Source: Tessaracoccus coleopterorum
GTDB taxonomy: Bacteria; Actinomycetota; Actinomycetes; Propionibacteriales; Propionibacteriaceae
Reading direction: 5' to 3'
Assembly (NCBI RefSeq): GCF_011174705.1
Contig: NZ_JAANIJ010000001.1
Span: 2,356,001 to 2,420,000 of the forward strand
Length of the DNA: 64,000 nt
Within the stretch, counting starts at the first letter, position 1, and each line of letters opens with the position of its first letter. A program made the translations under genes and the position numbers. The notes beneath the pieces are model-generated. The model was not told the origin of the DNA. It saw only the letters and a program-made list of their open reading frames with translations, and did not search any database. This document shows, in pieces, positions 43,183-52,711 of this stretch.

Positions 43183-43188
43183 TAGTAT
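43183..43188 (+). promoter_or_regulatory. -10 box straddling the MITE edge
   Basis: TAGTAT begins with the right-hand TA of the MITE-like element and ends 6 bases before ATG 43195. That is the leaderless spacing seen elsewhere in the window. Confidence 0.5.
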
Positions 43189-43194
43189 GTGACC

Positions 43195-43567
43195 ATGCTG
43201 AAGCGCCCGGCGCGCGGCGCCGCGACAGCCCTCTGGGGCTGTTGATGGCCTACCCGGTCACCTGGTACGGACCGGGTACCTGGGCGGTCGCGCTCGTCGT
43301 GGCGTGCTGGGCCGTCTACTACGCCGTCCGGCCGATCACGTGGCGCACGGCGGCCGTGCAGTTGGCATCGGTCTGGGTGGGACTCACCCCGGTGGTGGCG
43401 GCGGCCGACGGGGTCGCTCCCGATTCGACGACCTGGTCGGCGTTCGGGGCGGCGTCTCCTACGGCACCTGGTACTTCGTCTTCTGGATGGCGCCGGTCGC
43501 CCTGATGGCCTGGTTCTTCGCCGACTGGCGCGCGCGCAGCGAGCCGATGGAGTCGCGCGGCGTGTGA
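43195..43567 (+). CDS. small membrane protein downstream of MITE
   Basis: About 124 residues, three transmembrane helices (WAVALVVACWAVYYAV, AAVQLASVWVGLTPVVAAAD, WYFVFWMAPVALMAWFFADW) and a charged end (RARSEPMESRGV). ATG 43195 is set by the -10 box 43183-43188. Frame changes near 43237 and 43450. Not a family I can name. Its promoter appears to be formed at the edge of the adjacent mobile element. Confidence 0.55.
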
Positions 43568-43577
43568 GCCGGGCCGT

Positions 43578-44151
43578 TCACTGGAAGCGGGGAGGCGCCC
43601 GTAGAAGATGCGCGACGGCCTGCGGTAGGCGTCGTCCCTGGGGAGCGCACCTCCGCCCATGCGGCGAAGTACCTGGACATCGGCGGCAGGAAGGCCAGTA
43701 CCGCCGTCACGAGGGCGAGGCCGACCCCGATGAACGCCCAGTCGGAGGTGACGGCCGCGAACCCACCCATCAGGAGCAGGCCCACGAGACCGGCCCAGCG
43801 GGACCATCGCCATCCGTTCCAAGCCTGGAACCCCGCGACGCCGACGGCGCCGGCGGCCAGCACCGAGGCGGCGGCCAGCACCCCCTCGAGCGTCAGCGAC
43901 AGCCACTTACCCGGATCGGGAGCGACCCAGGCGATCAGCCGCGCAGATGTCGGGTACGTCCCCGGGTGGGCGGCCAGCCACCAGTGGAGGGCGTAGACGG
44001 CGATGACGACCGCGACCGCGAGGTAGGACGCCGCCGCCGAGATCCATGCCGCCACGGGCCGCGGCGGCTCACCGGTGCGGGGGCTGAGCGTGGTTCCCTT
44101 CACCAGCTCGCCCAACGGCGGCAGAGTCTCGATCTGCTTCGGGTCGGTCAC
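43578..44151 (-). CDS. membrane protein, four helices, uncharacterised
   Basis: About 190 residues. A soluble N-terminus (VTDPKQIETLPPLGELVKG) is followed by four helices: AAASYLAVAVVIAVYALHWW, LTLEGVLAAASVLAAGAVGVAG, WAGLVGLLLMGGFAAVTSDW and FIGVGLALVTAVLAFLP. The C-terminus is short and basic; a frame change near 43640 and another near 43595 are needed to reach the stop at 43578-43580. GTG 44151 lies 6 bases after TAGGCT (44158-44163 minus). Function unknown. Confidence 0.6.
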
Positions 44152-44261
44152 CCGGCAAGCCTACGACACGGCGTCAATCGGGGGCCGGCTTCCTTCGCCG
44201 CCCGGGCCGACCTCCACGTGCCGTAGGATCTGTGGCCCCCACAGCTACCTGAGGAATCCCC

Positions 44262-44748
44262 GTGCTGCGTTCCCGTCTGGCCCCACTGGTCGTCCTTCCC
44301 GCCCTGCTGCTCACCGGTTGCTCTTTCAGCTTCTCGGTCGGGGCGGGGAATCCGCCTCGCCCACCCCGGTGACCGTTGACACCCCGCACCCAGCCCGGAG
44401 GCGAGCGCACCCAGCCCGGAGGCGAGCGCACCCAGCCCGGAGGCGAGCGCACCCAGCCCGGAGGCGAGCGCACCCAGCCCGGAAACGAGCGCCCCCGGTG
44501 CCACGGCGGAGGCCACCCCGGAGTCGATCGCCGAGGCGACTGAGGACAGGCTCGAGGAGATGGTCGGGAGTCGACCCTTCGTCGACTGTGGGAGCGACCC
44601 GGTCGTGGTGGAGGTGAACGGCACCCACCTCTGCACGCTGATGGCCGAGGGGGACGACGCCAGGTACGACGTGACCGTCACCTTCACCGCGCTCGCTGAG
44701 GACGGCTCGTTCGACTTCGACTTCCAGGTCGCCGACGAACCCCGCTGA
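44262..44748 (+). CDS. DUF4333-like lipoprotein with heptapeptide repeats
   Basis: About 161 residues. The signal LAPLVVLPALLLTGC ends in a lipobox Cys. A low-complexity region of five exact heptads APSPEAS (the last APSPETS) follows, encoded by a 21-bp tandem repeat. The C-terminal ~70 residues (LEEMVGSRPFVDCGSDPVVV, HLCTLMAEGDDARYDVTVTF) resemble DUF4333 domains of actinobacterial lipoproteins, with a Cys pair. GTG 44262 has GAGGAA upstream; TAGGAT at 44224-44229 may be the -10. Frame change near 44345. Confidence 0.65.
44386..44490 (+). repeat. 21-bp tandem repeat, five copies, inside lipoprotein gene
   Basis: Five uninterrupted 21-base units start at 44386, 44407, 44428, 44449 and 44470, beginning GCACCCAGCCCGGAGG. 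The last differs by two bases. The unit is seven codons long, so copy changes keep the frame. Confidence 0.85.
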
Positions 44749-44775
44749 CCCACCCGCGGATGGCGTGGGCGAGGG

Positions 44776-45332
44776 TCAGGCTCCGGCCCTGGCGAGGCCG
44801 GCCGCCGCGTCGTGGGCGTGGTGGGCCAGTTCGTGGAGGAGGTAGAGGCCAAGGGTGCGGGCGGTGAACTCGACGCCGTCGCCGCGCCTGCCGCGGAGTT
44901 CCCACTCCCGCCCTCCGGCCGGCCGAACGCTGCGGCGGCCAACGCGGCGCGCCGCAGCAGGAGGGCGGACGTGTCCGTGGCCGACGCCTCCCGGTACCGC
45001 TTCTCGACCGCGGCCGCCTCGCCGTCCCAGGAGTCGAACTCGGCCAGCCCTCCCGCCTCGAGGATGGCCTCGAGCCGCAGCGTCATCACCCCGCACACGT
45101 CGGCCAGGTGCTGCCCGTACTCGACGGGCGACCAGGTTGACGGGGCGGGACGGCGGTCGGCCCGGGCCGGGCGAGCGTCGTGGCCGTGTCGGCCGCAAGA
45201 GACGCGATGGCCCGGGGAACCCCGCGCTGGGGTAGGAGTCGGGATCGAAGCCGCACTCGGCGCACGCTGTCCGCATGGTCCAGGTCCAGTCCTTGTCGTC
45301 CGGGTCGCTGCCCCGTGAGCCGTCTCGGTCAT
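44776..45332 (-). CDS. DinB/maleylpyruvate isomerase-like protein
   Basis: About 185 residues, four-helix DinB-like pattern. The N-terminus has TMRTACAECGFDPDSYP, typical of an actinobacterial group of these proteins. Then come VEYGQHLADVCGVMTLRLEA, LAEFDSWDGEAAAVEKRYRE and the C-terminal LGLYLLHELAHHAHDA, with His residues that could bind a metal (YGQHL and HELAHH). Frame changes near 45305, 45225, 45140 and 44905. ATG 45332 lies 6 bases after TAGGCT. The reaction is unknown. Confidence 0.7.
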
Positions 45333-45374
45333 GCGGCGAGCCTAACGCGGCGGGGCGCGGACGGGGTGCGCCGG

Positions 45375-46351
45375 CTACCGCAGGTCGGCCGTGGCGGCGT
45401 CGACCGGGCGCACGTCGGGGCGGAGCGCCCGCAGCACCGGTTGTCTCATCAGCCCATTGGGCGAGACCGTCAGGTAGCGCACCTGCACGCAGATGATCGG
45501 CTCCACCCAGCGGGTGCGGCGCAGTTCGGGGCCCTGCTCAGGCAGCGGCTCGAACGGTGGCTCGTCCTGTTCGATGCCGCGCAGCACAGTGAGCAGCATG
45601 TCGCGCTCCCGGTGGCTGAGGCCCGAGCCCACGCGGCCGAGCGGGTACAGCACCGGAGCGGTGTCGAACGTCGTCTCGTCCGTGGCGTGACCCACCCATA
45701 CGGACCCGAGGTGCCGGTCGTTCCCGGATTCGGGCACCCAGCCACCGATCACCGCGACCATCTCGGTGCGGTGCGGGGTCTTGATCCAGTCGAGGCTGCG
45801 GGCCCCGGCTCATAGGGTGAGCCGAGCCGTTTGCTCATCACGCCCTCGAGGCCGCTCTCGTGGGCGATGCGGGAGATCGTCTCCGCGTCGTCGTAGGTCT
45901 CGGACACCTGCCAGGAGCGCCGCGGCAGGTCGAGCTGCTCGAGGACATGGCGACGCGCCTCCAGCGGTTGCCGGGCGATGTCCCGGCCGTCGAAGCGCAG
46001 CACATCGAACGCCATGAAGGTGGCGGGGCGCTCCGTGGAGAGCCGCGAGGCGCGCTCCGGGTCGCGGACGTGGATCCGCGGCGCGATGGCCTGCAGCGTC
46101 GGGACGCCGAGGGCGGGGTCGATGGCGATGATCTCGCCGTCGAGCAGCAGCCCGTCGGGCAGGCCGGTGGCTCCCGCGACGATATCGGGATAGGCGGCGG
46201 AGATGTCGCCACCGCTGCGGTTGAAGAGGCGCAGGGCACCGTCGGCGGTCTCTGCCAGCGCGCGCACCCCGTCCCACTTGATTTCGTGGAGCCATCCGAC
46301 CCGGCCGGGGAACGCCCGGGGTCGGGTGGGTGTGGCGAGCATCGGTCGCAT
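45375..46351 (-). CDS. ATP-dependent DNA ligase, LigC/LigD ligase-domain type
   Basis: About 325 residues. The nucleotidyl-transfer Lys lies in LHEIKWDGVRALAE (motif KxDG). Further motifs are LLDGEIIAID, FMAFDVLRFDGRDI, LEGVMSKRLGSPYEPG (motif IV/V region), and the OB-fold part WIKTPHRTEMVAVIGGWVPE and RTRWVEPIICVQVRYL. It seals nicks; standalone ligases of this type act in actinobacterial end-joining or repair. No Ku, polymerase or nuclease domain is adjacent. A frame change near 45810. ATG 46351 lies 7 bases after CACAAT. Confidence 0.85.
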
Positions 46352-46464
46352 GCATCACATTGTGCACGGTCGCCCAACCTTCGGGACCCGTCCCGCACGC
46401 CGGTGTCAGGCCACGTGGCTCAGGCGCATGTGATCGACGTTGGCGGCAATCCGGCGCGAAACCG

Positions 46465-46493
46465 TTGACGTTGAACCCGGCACCGCCTACTCT
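46465..46493 (+). promoter_or_regulatory. promoter of ROK gene
   Basis: TTGACG (46465-46470) and TACTCT (46488-46493) are 17 bases apart, a good sigma-A promoter. Downstream, TTAAGCAGCTTCCCTAA (46504-46520) resembles sites bound by ROK repressors, suggesting autoregulation. Confidence 0.5.
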
Positions 46494-46537
46494 CGAAAAA
46501 TAGTTAAGCAGCTTCCCTAAGTTACTCAGGAGTGAAG

Positions 46538-47597
46538 ATGTCCGCAGCGACGCGACCTGCCCACCTGGCACGGGTGTTCGGGCAACTTCGATCCGGTCCG
46601 GTGAAGGCACGGCATCTCGTGGACGTCACGGGCCTGTCCCGCCCGACGGTGATGGCGCTTCTCGCGACCCTGGAGGAGGGCGGCCTCGTGCGCTCCCAGG
46701 ACCAGGAGACCTCGAGGCCGGGACGCCCGCGAGCACGTGGTCGATCGCCCCCGGCGCGGGCATCGTGATCGCAGTCGACCTGCTCATGGAGACGGCGCTC
46801 GTCTCGGTCGCCCGGGTCGACGGCAGGATCATCGCCTCCGAGTTCGTGAGCGGCATCTCGCTCGAATCCGCACCCCGGCTCGCCTCACTGATCGGGCTCG
46901 TGGAGAAGCACGCCGACGCCCATCCCGGTTTCGGCCCGCTCCGCGCCCTCTCGATCTCCACCACAGGCACCGTCGACGACTCCGGGACGATCATGAGCAC
47001 CACCTCGGTGCCGGCCTGGAACGGCTTTGCGCTGGGGCGTCGGCTCGAGGAACGCTTCGGGCTGCCGGTGCGCGTCGAGAACGACATCAACGCGGCCGCG
47101 TTCGGTGAGTTCGCGCTCCGGGTGGGTGAGAAACAGTTGGACGACGGCGACGACCTCCTCCTGGTGGCGCTCAGCAGGAGCGTGCTCACCGGCCTGGTGA
47201 TGGGCGGCCGGATCCACCGGGGCCGCGGGTTCAACGCCGGTGAGGTCGGCCTGATCGTAGCCGAGGGCCCCGGGCCGGTGGAGGGGCAGCTCGAGCACGC
47301 GGCGGAGATCATCGGCTCTGCCGCCGCGGTCCTCGATCCGTCTGTGATCGTCATCGCCGTTCCGATGGCGCAACTGCCCGATGCCATCGGAGAGATCAAC
47401 TCCCACCTGCGCGAATCGAGGGCCGCCGCCTCGACCCCACTCAGCTTCGAGGGGCACGACTGAGGCAGGGCGGCGCCGTCATCGGCGCGCTCTCCCTCGG
47501 CCTGAAGGACGCCACCGAGGAACTCCTCGGCAGTTCCGTCAAGGCCACCATCACGCCGACCGCCCTGCACCTGGTGCAGGAGGCAATCACGAAAGGT
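46538..47597 (+). CDS. ROK-family transcriptional regulator
   Basis: About 350 residues. The N-terminal winged HTH is ARHLVDVTGLSRPTVMALLA. The ROK domain has VIAVDLLMETALVSVARVDG, ISTTGTVDDSG, VRVENDINAAAFGEFALRVG and GFNAGEVGLI. The zinc-binding CxCGxxGC motif of sugar-kinase members is absent, so it is probably a regulator without kinase activity. Frame changes near 46725 and 47457. After the second (a G run one base short) the frame stays open into the next gene, so the true C-terminus is unclear. ATG 46538 has CAGGAG upstream. Confidence 0.8.
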
Positions 47598-48810
47598 ATG
47601 CACTTCCCAGTGACTCCACAGATCAGCACCCCCGCCAGCGCGCTCAAGGTCGGCGTGGTCGGTGTCGGTGCCCGTTCCCGGCTCGCGCTCAACTTTGAGC
47701 GCCCCGAGCTGGGCGGCACCATCACCGCCGCCTATGAGCCCCACCCCGACGCGGCGGCGCGCGTGCTCAGTCGCCTCGGCCGCGCCGACATCGCGTTGAC
47801 CGGCTCCGTCACCGAACTGGCCGCCTCAGGCATCGACGTGGCCATCGTCACCTCGCCCGACGACACCCACGCCGACATCGCCTGCGAGCTGCTCGAGGCG
47901 GGCATCCCCGTCTACCTCGAGAAGCCGCTCGCGATCCACCTCGACGATGCGACCCGCATCCTCACCACCGCCCATGCAACCGGCACCAAGTTGTATCTCG
48001 GCCACAACATGCGCCACATGGACGTCGTCCGGGGCATGCGTCGCATCATCCGTGAGGGCCTGATCGGCGAGGTGAAGGCCATCTGGTGTCGCCACTTCGT
48101 CGGCCATGGTGGCGACTACTACTTCAAGGACTGGCACGCCACCCGCGAGCACGGCAACGGGCTGCTACTGCAGAAGGCCGCGCACGACCTCGACGTGATG
48201 CACTGGCTCGCCGACTCCCACACCTCCCGGGTGACGGCCATGGGTGGGCTCACCGTCTACGACAAGGTCACCGACCGCCGCGACCGCAGCAACGAGCTGA
48301 TGGGGCAGTGGTTCAACCCGACCGAGAACTGGCCGCCGCTCAGTCAGAAGGGACTCAACCCCGTCATCGATGTCGAGGACGTCTCGATGATGCTGATGCA
48401 GATGGAGTCGGGCGTCTATGCGTCCTACGAACAGTGTCACTACTCGCCCGACTACTGGCGCAACTACACCGTCATCGGCACCGAGGGCCGCATCGAGAAC
48501 TTCGGCGACGGTGAGGGCGGCGTCATCCGGCTGTGGAACAAGCGCGGCGACTACGACCCCAGGGCGACGCCCAGTTCCCCATCGTCGGTGACGGGGTCGG
48601 CCACGACGACGCCGATGTGCTGACCGTGAGCGAGTTCGTCCGGTTCGTGCGTGACGGTGCGCCCACCGACACCTCCCCCTCGGCGCCTGGTACGCGGTCG
48701 CGGCCGCGATCCAGGCCACCGAGTCCCTGCGAGACGGCTCGACCCCGCGCGACATCCCCACCCTCCCCTCCGACCTCATCGACTACTTCAACAACAACCA
48801 GAACAAGTGA
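47598..48810 (+). CDS. Gfo/Idh/MocA-family oxidoreductase
   Basis: About 404 residues. The NAD(P) Rossmann motif is LKVGVVGVGARSRLALNF. The family signature EKPLAIHLDD holds the conserved Lys-Pro. Then come YLGHNMRHMDVVRGMRRII, GNGLLLQKAAHDLDVMHWLA (catalytic-region His) and the C-terminal GTEGRIENFGDGEGG. Such enzymes oxidise or reduce sugars and inositols. ATG 47598 has only a weak GAAAGG site, and the reading frame is continuous with the ROK gene upstream. Frame changes near 48565 and 48680. It sits with a ROK regulator and an ABC permease, so a sugar-derivative catabolic set is likely. Confidence 0.88.
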
Positions 48811-48833
48811 CCCCCACACTGAAGGAGACCCCC

Positions 48834-49529
48834 ATGAAGCGACGAAGCTGATCCCCGAGACGCTCCAGTGGGGCAACTACGTGGCGGTGTTCCAGAAGCT
48901 GCCGTTCCTGCAGCAGTTCGGCACGTCGATCCTGATCACCGTGGCACGGACGCTGGGGCAGCTCGCGTTCTGCGCCCTCGCGGGATACGCGTTCGCCCGG
49001 ATGCAGTTCCGGGGCCGCAACGTGCTCTTCGGCATGCTGCTGGCCATCCTGATGATCCCGGGCCAGGCCTACCTGATCCCGCAGTACCAGATCATCAAGA
49101 ACCTCGGCCTGCTCGAGTCGGCGGCCGGCATCGTCCTGCCGGGTTCTCGGCCTTCGGGACGTTCCTGATGCGACAGGCGTTCATGTCGATGCCGCGGGAG
49201 CTCGAGGAGGCGGCGCGCCTCGACGGCTGCAACCCGTGGCAGACGTTCTGGAGGGTGATGCTCCCGCTCGCGAAGCCCAGCCTGTTTGCGGTGGCGATCG
49301 TCACGGTGCTGTGGAGCTGGAACGACCTGCTGTGGCCGCTGATCGTCACCACACGGGAGGAGAACATGCCGATCAGCGTCGGCATCGCCACCCTCGCGGG
49401 CCAGTACTCCAGCGACTACGCCGTCATGATGGCCGCCTCCGCGATGGCGATGGCCCCGATCTTCGTCCTGTTCTTCTCGATGCAGAAGCGGGTGATCGAG
49501 GGCTCGCGACCTCCGGCCTGAAGGGCTGA
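48834..49529 (+). CDS. sugar ABC permease, MalG type, N-terminus missing
   Basis: The ATG at 48834 (ribosome-binding GGAGA) reads only MKRRS before a stop. A one-base shift joins [20 protein letters not shown] and the rest of a carbohydrate permease: [40 protein letters not shown] (EAA loop), [20 protein letters not shown] and [16 protein letters not shown]. Family members carry ~60-80 residues with the first helix before this point. Binding-protein and partner-permease genes are also absent between Gfo/Idh and here. A deletion or misjoin near 48842 is the simplest reading. Further shifts near 49140 and 49505. Confidence 0.7.
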
Positions 49530-49545
49530 CCTCGCCGGAAAGGTT

Positions 49546-49574
49546 GAGCCCGGTCCCTCAAGGGGGCCGGGCTC
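49546..49574. terminator. hairpin between ABC permease and M20 gene
   Basis: GAGCCCGG (49546-49553) pairs with CCGGGCTC (49567-49574), closing a loop with further CCCT/AGGG pairing. It sits 16 bases after the permease stop, between convergent genes. Confidence 0.65.
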
Positions 49575-49597
49575 CACCCAGCTGTGTCGATGGTTGC

Positions 49598-50765
49598 TCA
49601 GGCGAGCTTGCGCAGCGCCAGTTCGGCGAGCAGCCGGGCGCCGTCGCCGACGACGGCGTCGTCGAAGCGCGCGTAGGCCGAGTGGTTGAACGGCGCCGTG
49701 TCAGGGTCGAGATCGGGCTCACAGGCCGACAGCCCGATGAAGCAGCCGGGCGCCAGTTCGAGCAACCGGGAGAAGTCCTCGGCACCGGCTAGCGGGTGGC
49801 TCCAGCGCGCGTGACGGTCCTCTCCGAACAGGTCGGCCACGACCCCGGCGACGACGTCCGCCTCGGCGTCGTCGTTGATGGTGACCGGGTACTGCTCGAG
49901 CAGGGAGAACTCACCGCTCACGCCGTGTGCCGCGGCGATGCCCTCGACGACCCGCGGGATGGTCTCGAGCAGCCGGTCGCGGGCGGCGTGCGAGAAGGTG
50001 CGCAGCGTCGCCTCGAGGCGCCCCTCCTCCGGATGACGTTGGCGATGGTGCCCGCCTGCAGCAGGCCGACGGTGACGACCACCGGGTCCTGGACGTCGAA
50101 GCGGCGCGTCACCATCGTCTGCAGCGCGGTGGTGATCTCGGCGAGCGCCGGCACCGGGTCGGCGGCGCGTTGAGGTGTCGAACCGTGGCCACCGCGCCCG
50201 ACGACCCGCACCTTCGCGACGTCGGAGCTTGCCATCACGGTGCCCGGCTTCGTCGAGAAGGTGCCGTGCGGGTCGAGCGCCGACCAGACGTGGATGGCGT
50301 AGACCCAGTCGGGGCGGAGCCCGCTGCGTCCATCACGCCCTCCTCGAGCATGTACTTCGCGCCGTCGACGCCCTCCTCGCCGGGCTGGAACATGAAGATG
50401 ACATCGCCGGCCAGTTCGTCCGCACGGGAGCAGAGTTCGTGTGCCGCCCCGACCAGCATCGACATGTGGAGGTCGTGCCCGCAGGCGTGCATGTTGCCGT
50501 TGGTGGAGGCGTAGTCGAGGCCGGTGAGCTCCTCGACAGGCAGCGCGTCCATGTCCTCGCGCAACAGCACCACGGGCCGCTTGCCCTCCGTCGGACGACC
50601 GCCCCGCAGCACGCCCACGACCGACGAGACCTTTGTGCCGAGGCTGATCTCGAGTGGGAGGCCCTCGAGCGCCGCGAGGATGCGGGCCCGGGTCTGCGGA
50701 AGCTGAAGGCCGACCTCCGGGATCTGGTGGAGTTCGCGGCGGAGGGCGACGAGATCGATGCTCAT
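49598..50765 (-). CDS. M20-family amidohydrolase/peptidase
   Basis: About 390 residues. Metal and catalytic motifs are MHACGHDLHMSMLVGAAHEL and MFQPGEEGVDGAKYMLEEG. The dimerisation domain has VVGRGGHGSTPQRAADPVPA and PVVVTVGLLQAGTIANVI. The C-terminal ligand region reads HPLAGAEDFSRLLELAPGCF. The group hydrolyses N-acyl amino acids or similar amides (IAA-amino-acid hydrolase/hippuricase-like). Frame changes near 50325 and 50030. ATG 50765 lies 6 bases after TAGACA on the minus strand, so it is leaderless. Confidence 0.9.
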
Positions 50766-50976
50766 GGTCCTTGTCTACCGCATCCGGGCCGTGGCCCGGC
50801 CGGTGGGCCGCGACTCGGCCCGCCATCTGGTCACCGGTGAGAGCCCGACGGCGTCAGGCCACGAACCCCGGTTCGGGAGGCTCAGCCCCCTCCCGGCGCG
50901 CCGATCGCCCGATCCGCCCCATGACGGTGCCCCGTGCCATGACCGCCGGGTTTGGTGCGTCCGCCACACTGGAACC

Positions 50977-51669
50977 ATGGCTGAACACGACCGACGTCTC
51001 GCGGGCCTGCTCGACAGCTACGCCGAGGGCCCGACCGCAGAACCCGAGGAGATCCTCCGCAGGCTCAGGGACGACTATTCCCGGTTCCGCCTCGAGTATT
51101 CCTGTGGGATGGACGAGGTGGCGACCAAGATCAACATCCTGCGCAAGGAGTTTGACGAGACACACCGGTACAAGCCGATCGAGCACGTCAAGACACGCCT
51201 GAAGTCGATGGAGTCGCTCCTCGAGAAGGCCAGCCGGCTCGGGTGCGGCTCCGACCTCGAGGCCGTGCGGCGGCAGATCCGCGACGTGGCGGGCATCCGG
51301 GTCGTGTGCGCCTTCAGGGACGACACCTACGCCGTCGCCGACATGCTGGTCAAACAGCCCGACGTCACGCTGCTGGAGAAGAAGGACTACATCGCCAACC
51401 CGAAGCCGAACGGGTACCAGAGCCTCCACCTCATAGTCGAGGTGCCGGTGTTCCTCTCCGACGGCGCCATTCAGGTACCCGTGGAGGTGCAGATCCGCAC
51501 CATTGCCATGGATTTCTGGGCCAGCATCGAGCATCAGATCCACTACAAGTACGAGGGGCAGGTCCCGACGTATCTGCGCGACAACCTCAAGGAGGTCGCA
51601 GACGTGGCCACCTCACTCGATGAGCAGATGGGTGACCTGCGCGCGGAGGTCCGCTCGCTGGAGCGGTAA
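50977..51669 (+). CDS. small alarmone synthetase (RelA/SpoT domain, RelQ-like)
   Basis: Intact, 230 residues: a lone (p)ppGpp synthetase domain without HD hydrolase or TGS/ACT regions. Motifs are YKPIEHVKTRLKSMESLLEK, IRDVAGIRVVCAFRDDTYAV, LEKKDYIANPKPNGYQSLHL and VPVEVQIRTIAMDFWASIEH. It would pyrophosphorylate GDP/GTP under stress independently of the ribosome. ATG 50977 lies 6 bases after a weak -10 (CACACT). Confidence 0.93.
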   Translation: MAEHDRRLAGLLDSYAEGPTAEPEEILRRLRDDYSRFRLEYSCGMDEVATKINILRKEFDETHRYKPIEHVKTRLKSMESLLEKASRLGCGSDLEAVRRQIRDVAGIRVVCAFRDDTYAVADMLVKQPDVTLLEKKDYIANPKPNGYQSLHLIVEVPVFLSDGAIQVPVEVQIRTIAMDFWASIEHQIHYKYEGQVPTYLRDNLKEVADVATSLDEQMGDLRAEVRSLER

Positions 51670-51698
51670 CCGCCTTTCGCTGCGCCCCGTCACCTGCT

Positions 51699-51725
51699 AA
51701 TCTGATATCACTTAGCTATCAGATT
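51699..51725. promoter_or_regulatory. perfect palindromic operator of SPFH-RHH operon
   Basis: AATCTGATA (51699-51707) and TATCAGATT (51717-51725) are perfect inverted arms of 9 bases around a 9-base spacer. The site is AT-rich against a ~70% GC background and ends 3 bases before the AGGAGG ribosome-binding site. The ribbon-helix-helix protein at the end of the operon is a candidate ligand. Confidence 0.65.
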
Positions 51726-51738
51726 ATCAGGAGGCATG

Positions 51739-52711
51739 ATGAGCCAGATCCCAGTCGCTCCCGACGAATCGTCGGTGGGTGGGGAGGCGGCCGGCCGGCC
51801 GGTCGGCCATGAGGGAACCCGCGTCAGCATCGAGGAGCGCAAGGCGTGGTCCATGTCGGGGCGCTCGCGTTCCTGATCGCGCTGGTGCTGCTTGCGCTGG
51901 GTGGGTGGGCGATCGTGGCGGCCGCGGTCCAGGACTCGGCGGGCGAGCAGGTGAGCGGGTGGCTTGTCGCGCTCGGCATCGTCGCCGTCCTGCTCGCGAC
52001 CCTCGTCGGCTCGTCGCTGACGGTGGTCTCGCCCGGCGACACCAAGGTCACCCAGTTCTTCGGACGCTACCTCGGCACCATCCGCAAGCAGGGGCTCCTC
52101 ATGACGGTGCCGCTGACCACCAAGAAGAACGTCTCCGTCAAGGTCCGCAACTTCGAGACCAACGAGCTGAAGGTCAACGACGCCGACGGCAACCCATCAA
52201 CATCGCGGCCATCGTGGTGTGGCAGGTGGCCGACACCGCAAAGTCCGTGTTCTCGGTCGAGCAGTACGAGGACTTCGTCACCGTGCAGGCCGAGTCGGCG
52301 CTGCGCCACGTCGCGTCGTCGCACCCCTACGACTTCGCCGACCCGGGCGAGGAGAGCCTGCGCGGCTCGACCGATCTCGTCTCCGGTGAGCTCGCCCAGG
52401 AGGTCGCCGCCCGGATCGCGATCGCCGGGCTGGAGGTCGTGGAGACGCGCATCTCGTCGCTCGCCTATGCGCCCGAGATCGCCCAGGCGATGCTGCAGCG
52501 GCAGCAGGCCTCGGCCGTCCTGTCGGCCCGCAGCAAGATCGTCGAGGGAGCCGTCGGCATGGTCGAACAGGCCCTCGAGCGGCTCGAGCGCGACGACATC
52601 GTCTCCCTGGACGATGAGCGCAAGGCCGCGATGGTGTCAAACCTGCTCGTGGTGCTCTGCTCCGACTCGCGCTCGACCCCCGTGATCAACACCGGGACCC
52701 TCTACGGCTGA
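51739..52711 (+). CDS. SPFH/band-7 (stomatin-like) membrane protein
   Basis: About 324 residues. Two N-terminal helices ([39 protein letters not shown]) are followed by the SPFH domain. It shows [79 protein letters not shown] and a coiled-coil end ([20 protein letters not shown]). Such proteins form membrane microdomain scaffolds. Frame changes near 51843 and 52194. ATG 51739 suits the AGGAGG spacing better than the ATG at 51736. Its TGA overlaps the next ATG. Confidence 0.88.

Noticed and set aside
44386..44490. Possible short CRISPR-like array
   Set aside because: The 21-base units abut each other with no spacers and code for an in-frame heptapeptide repeat.
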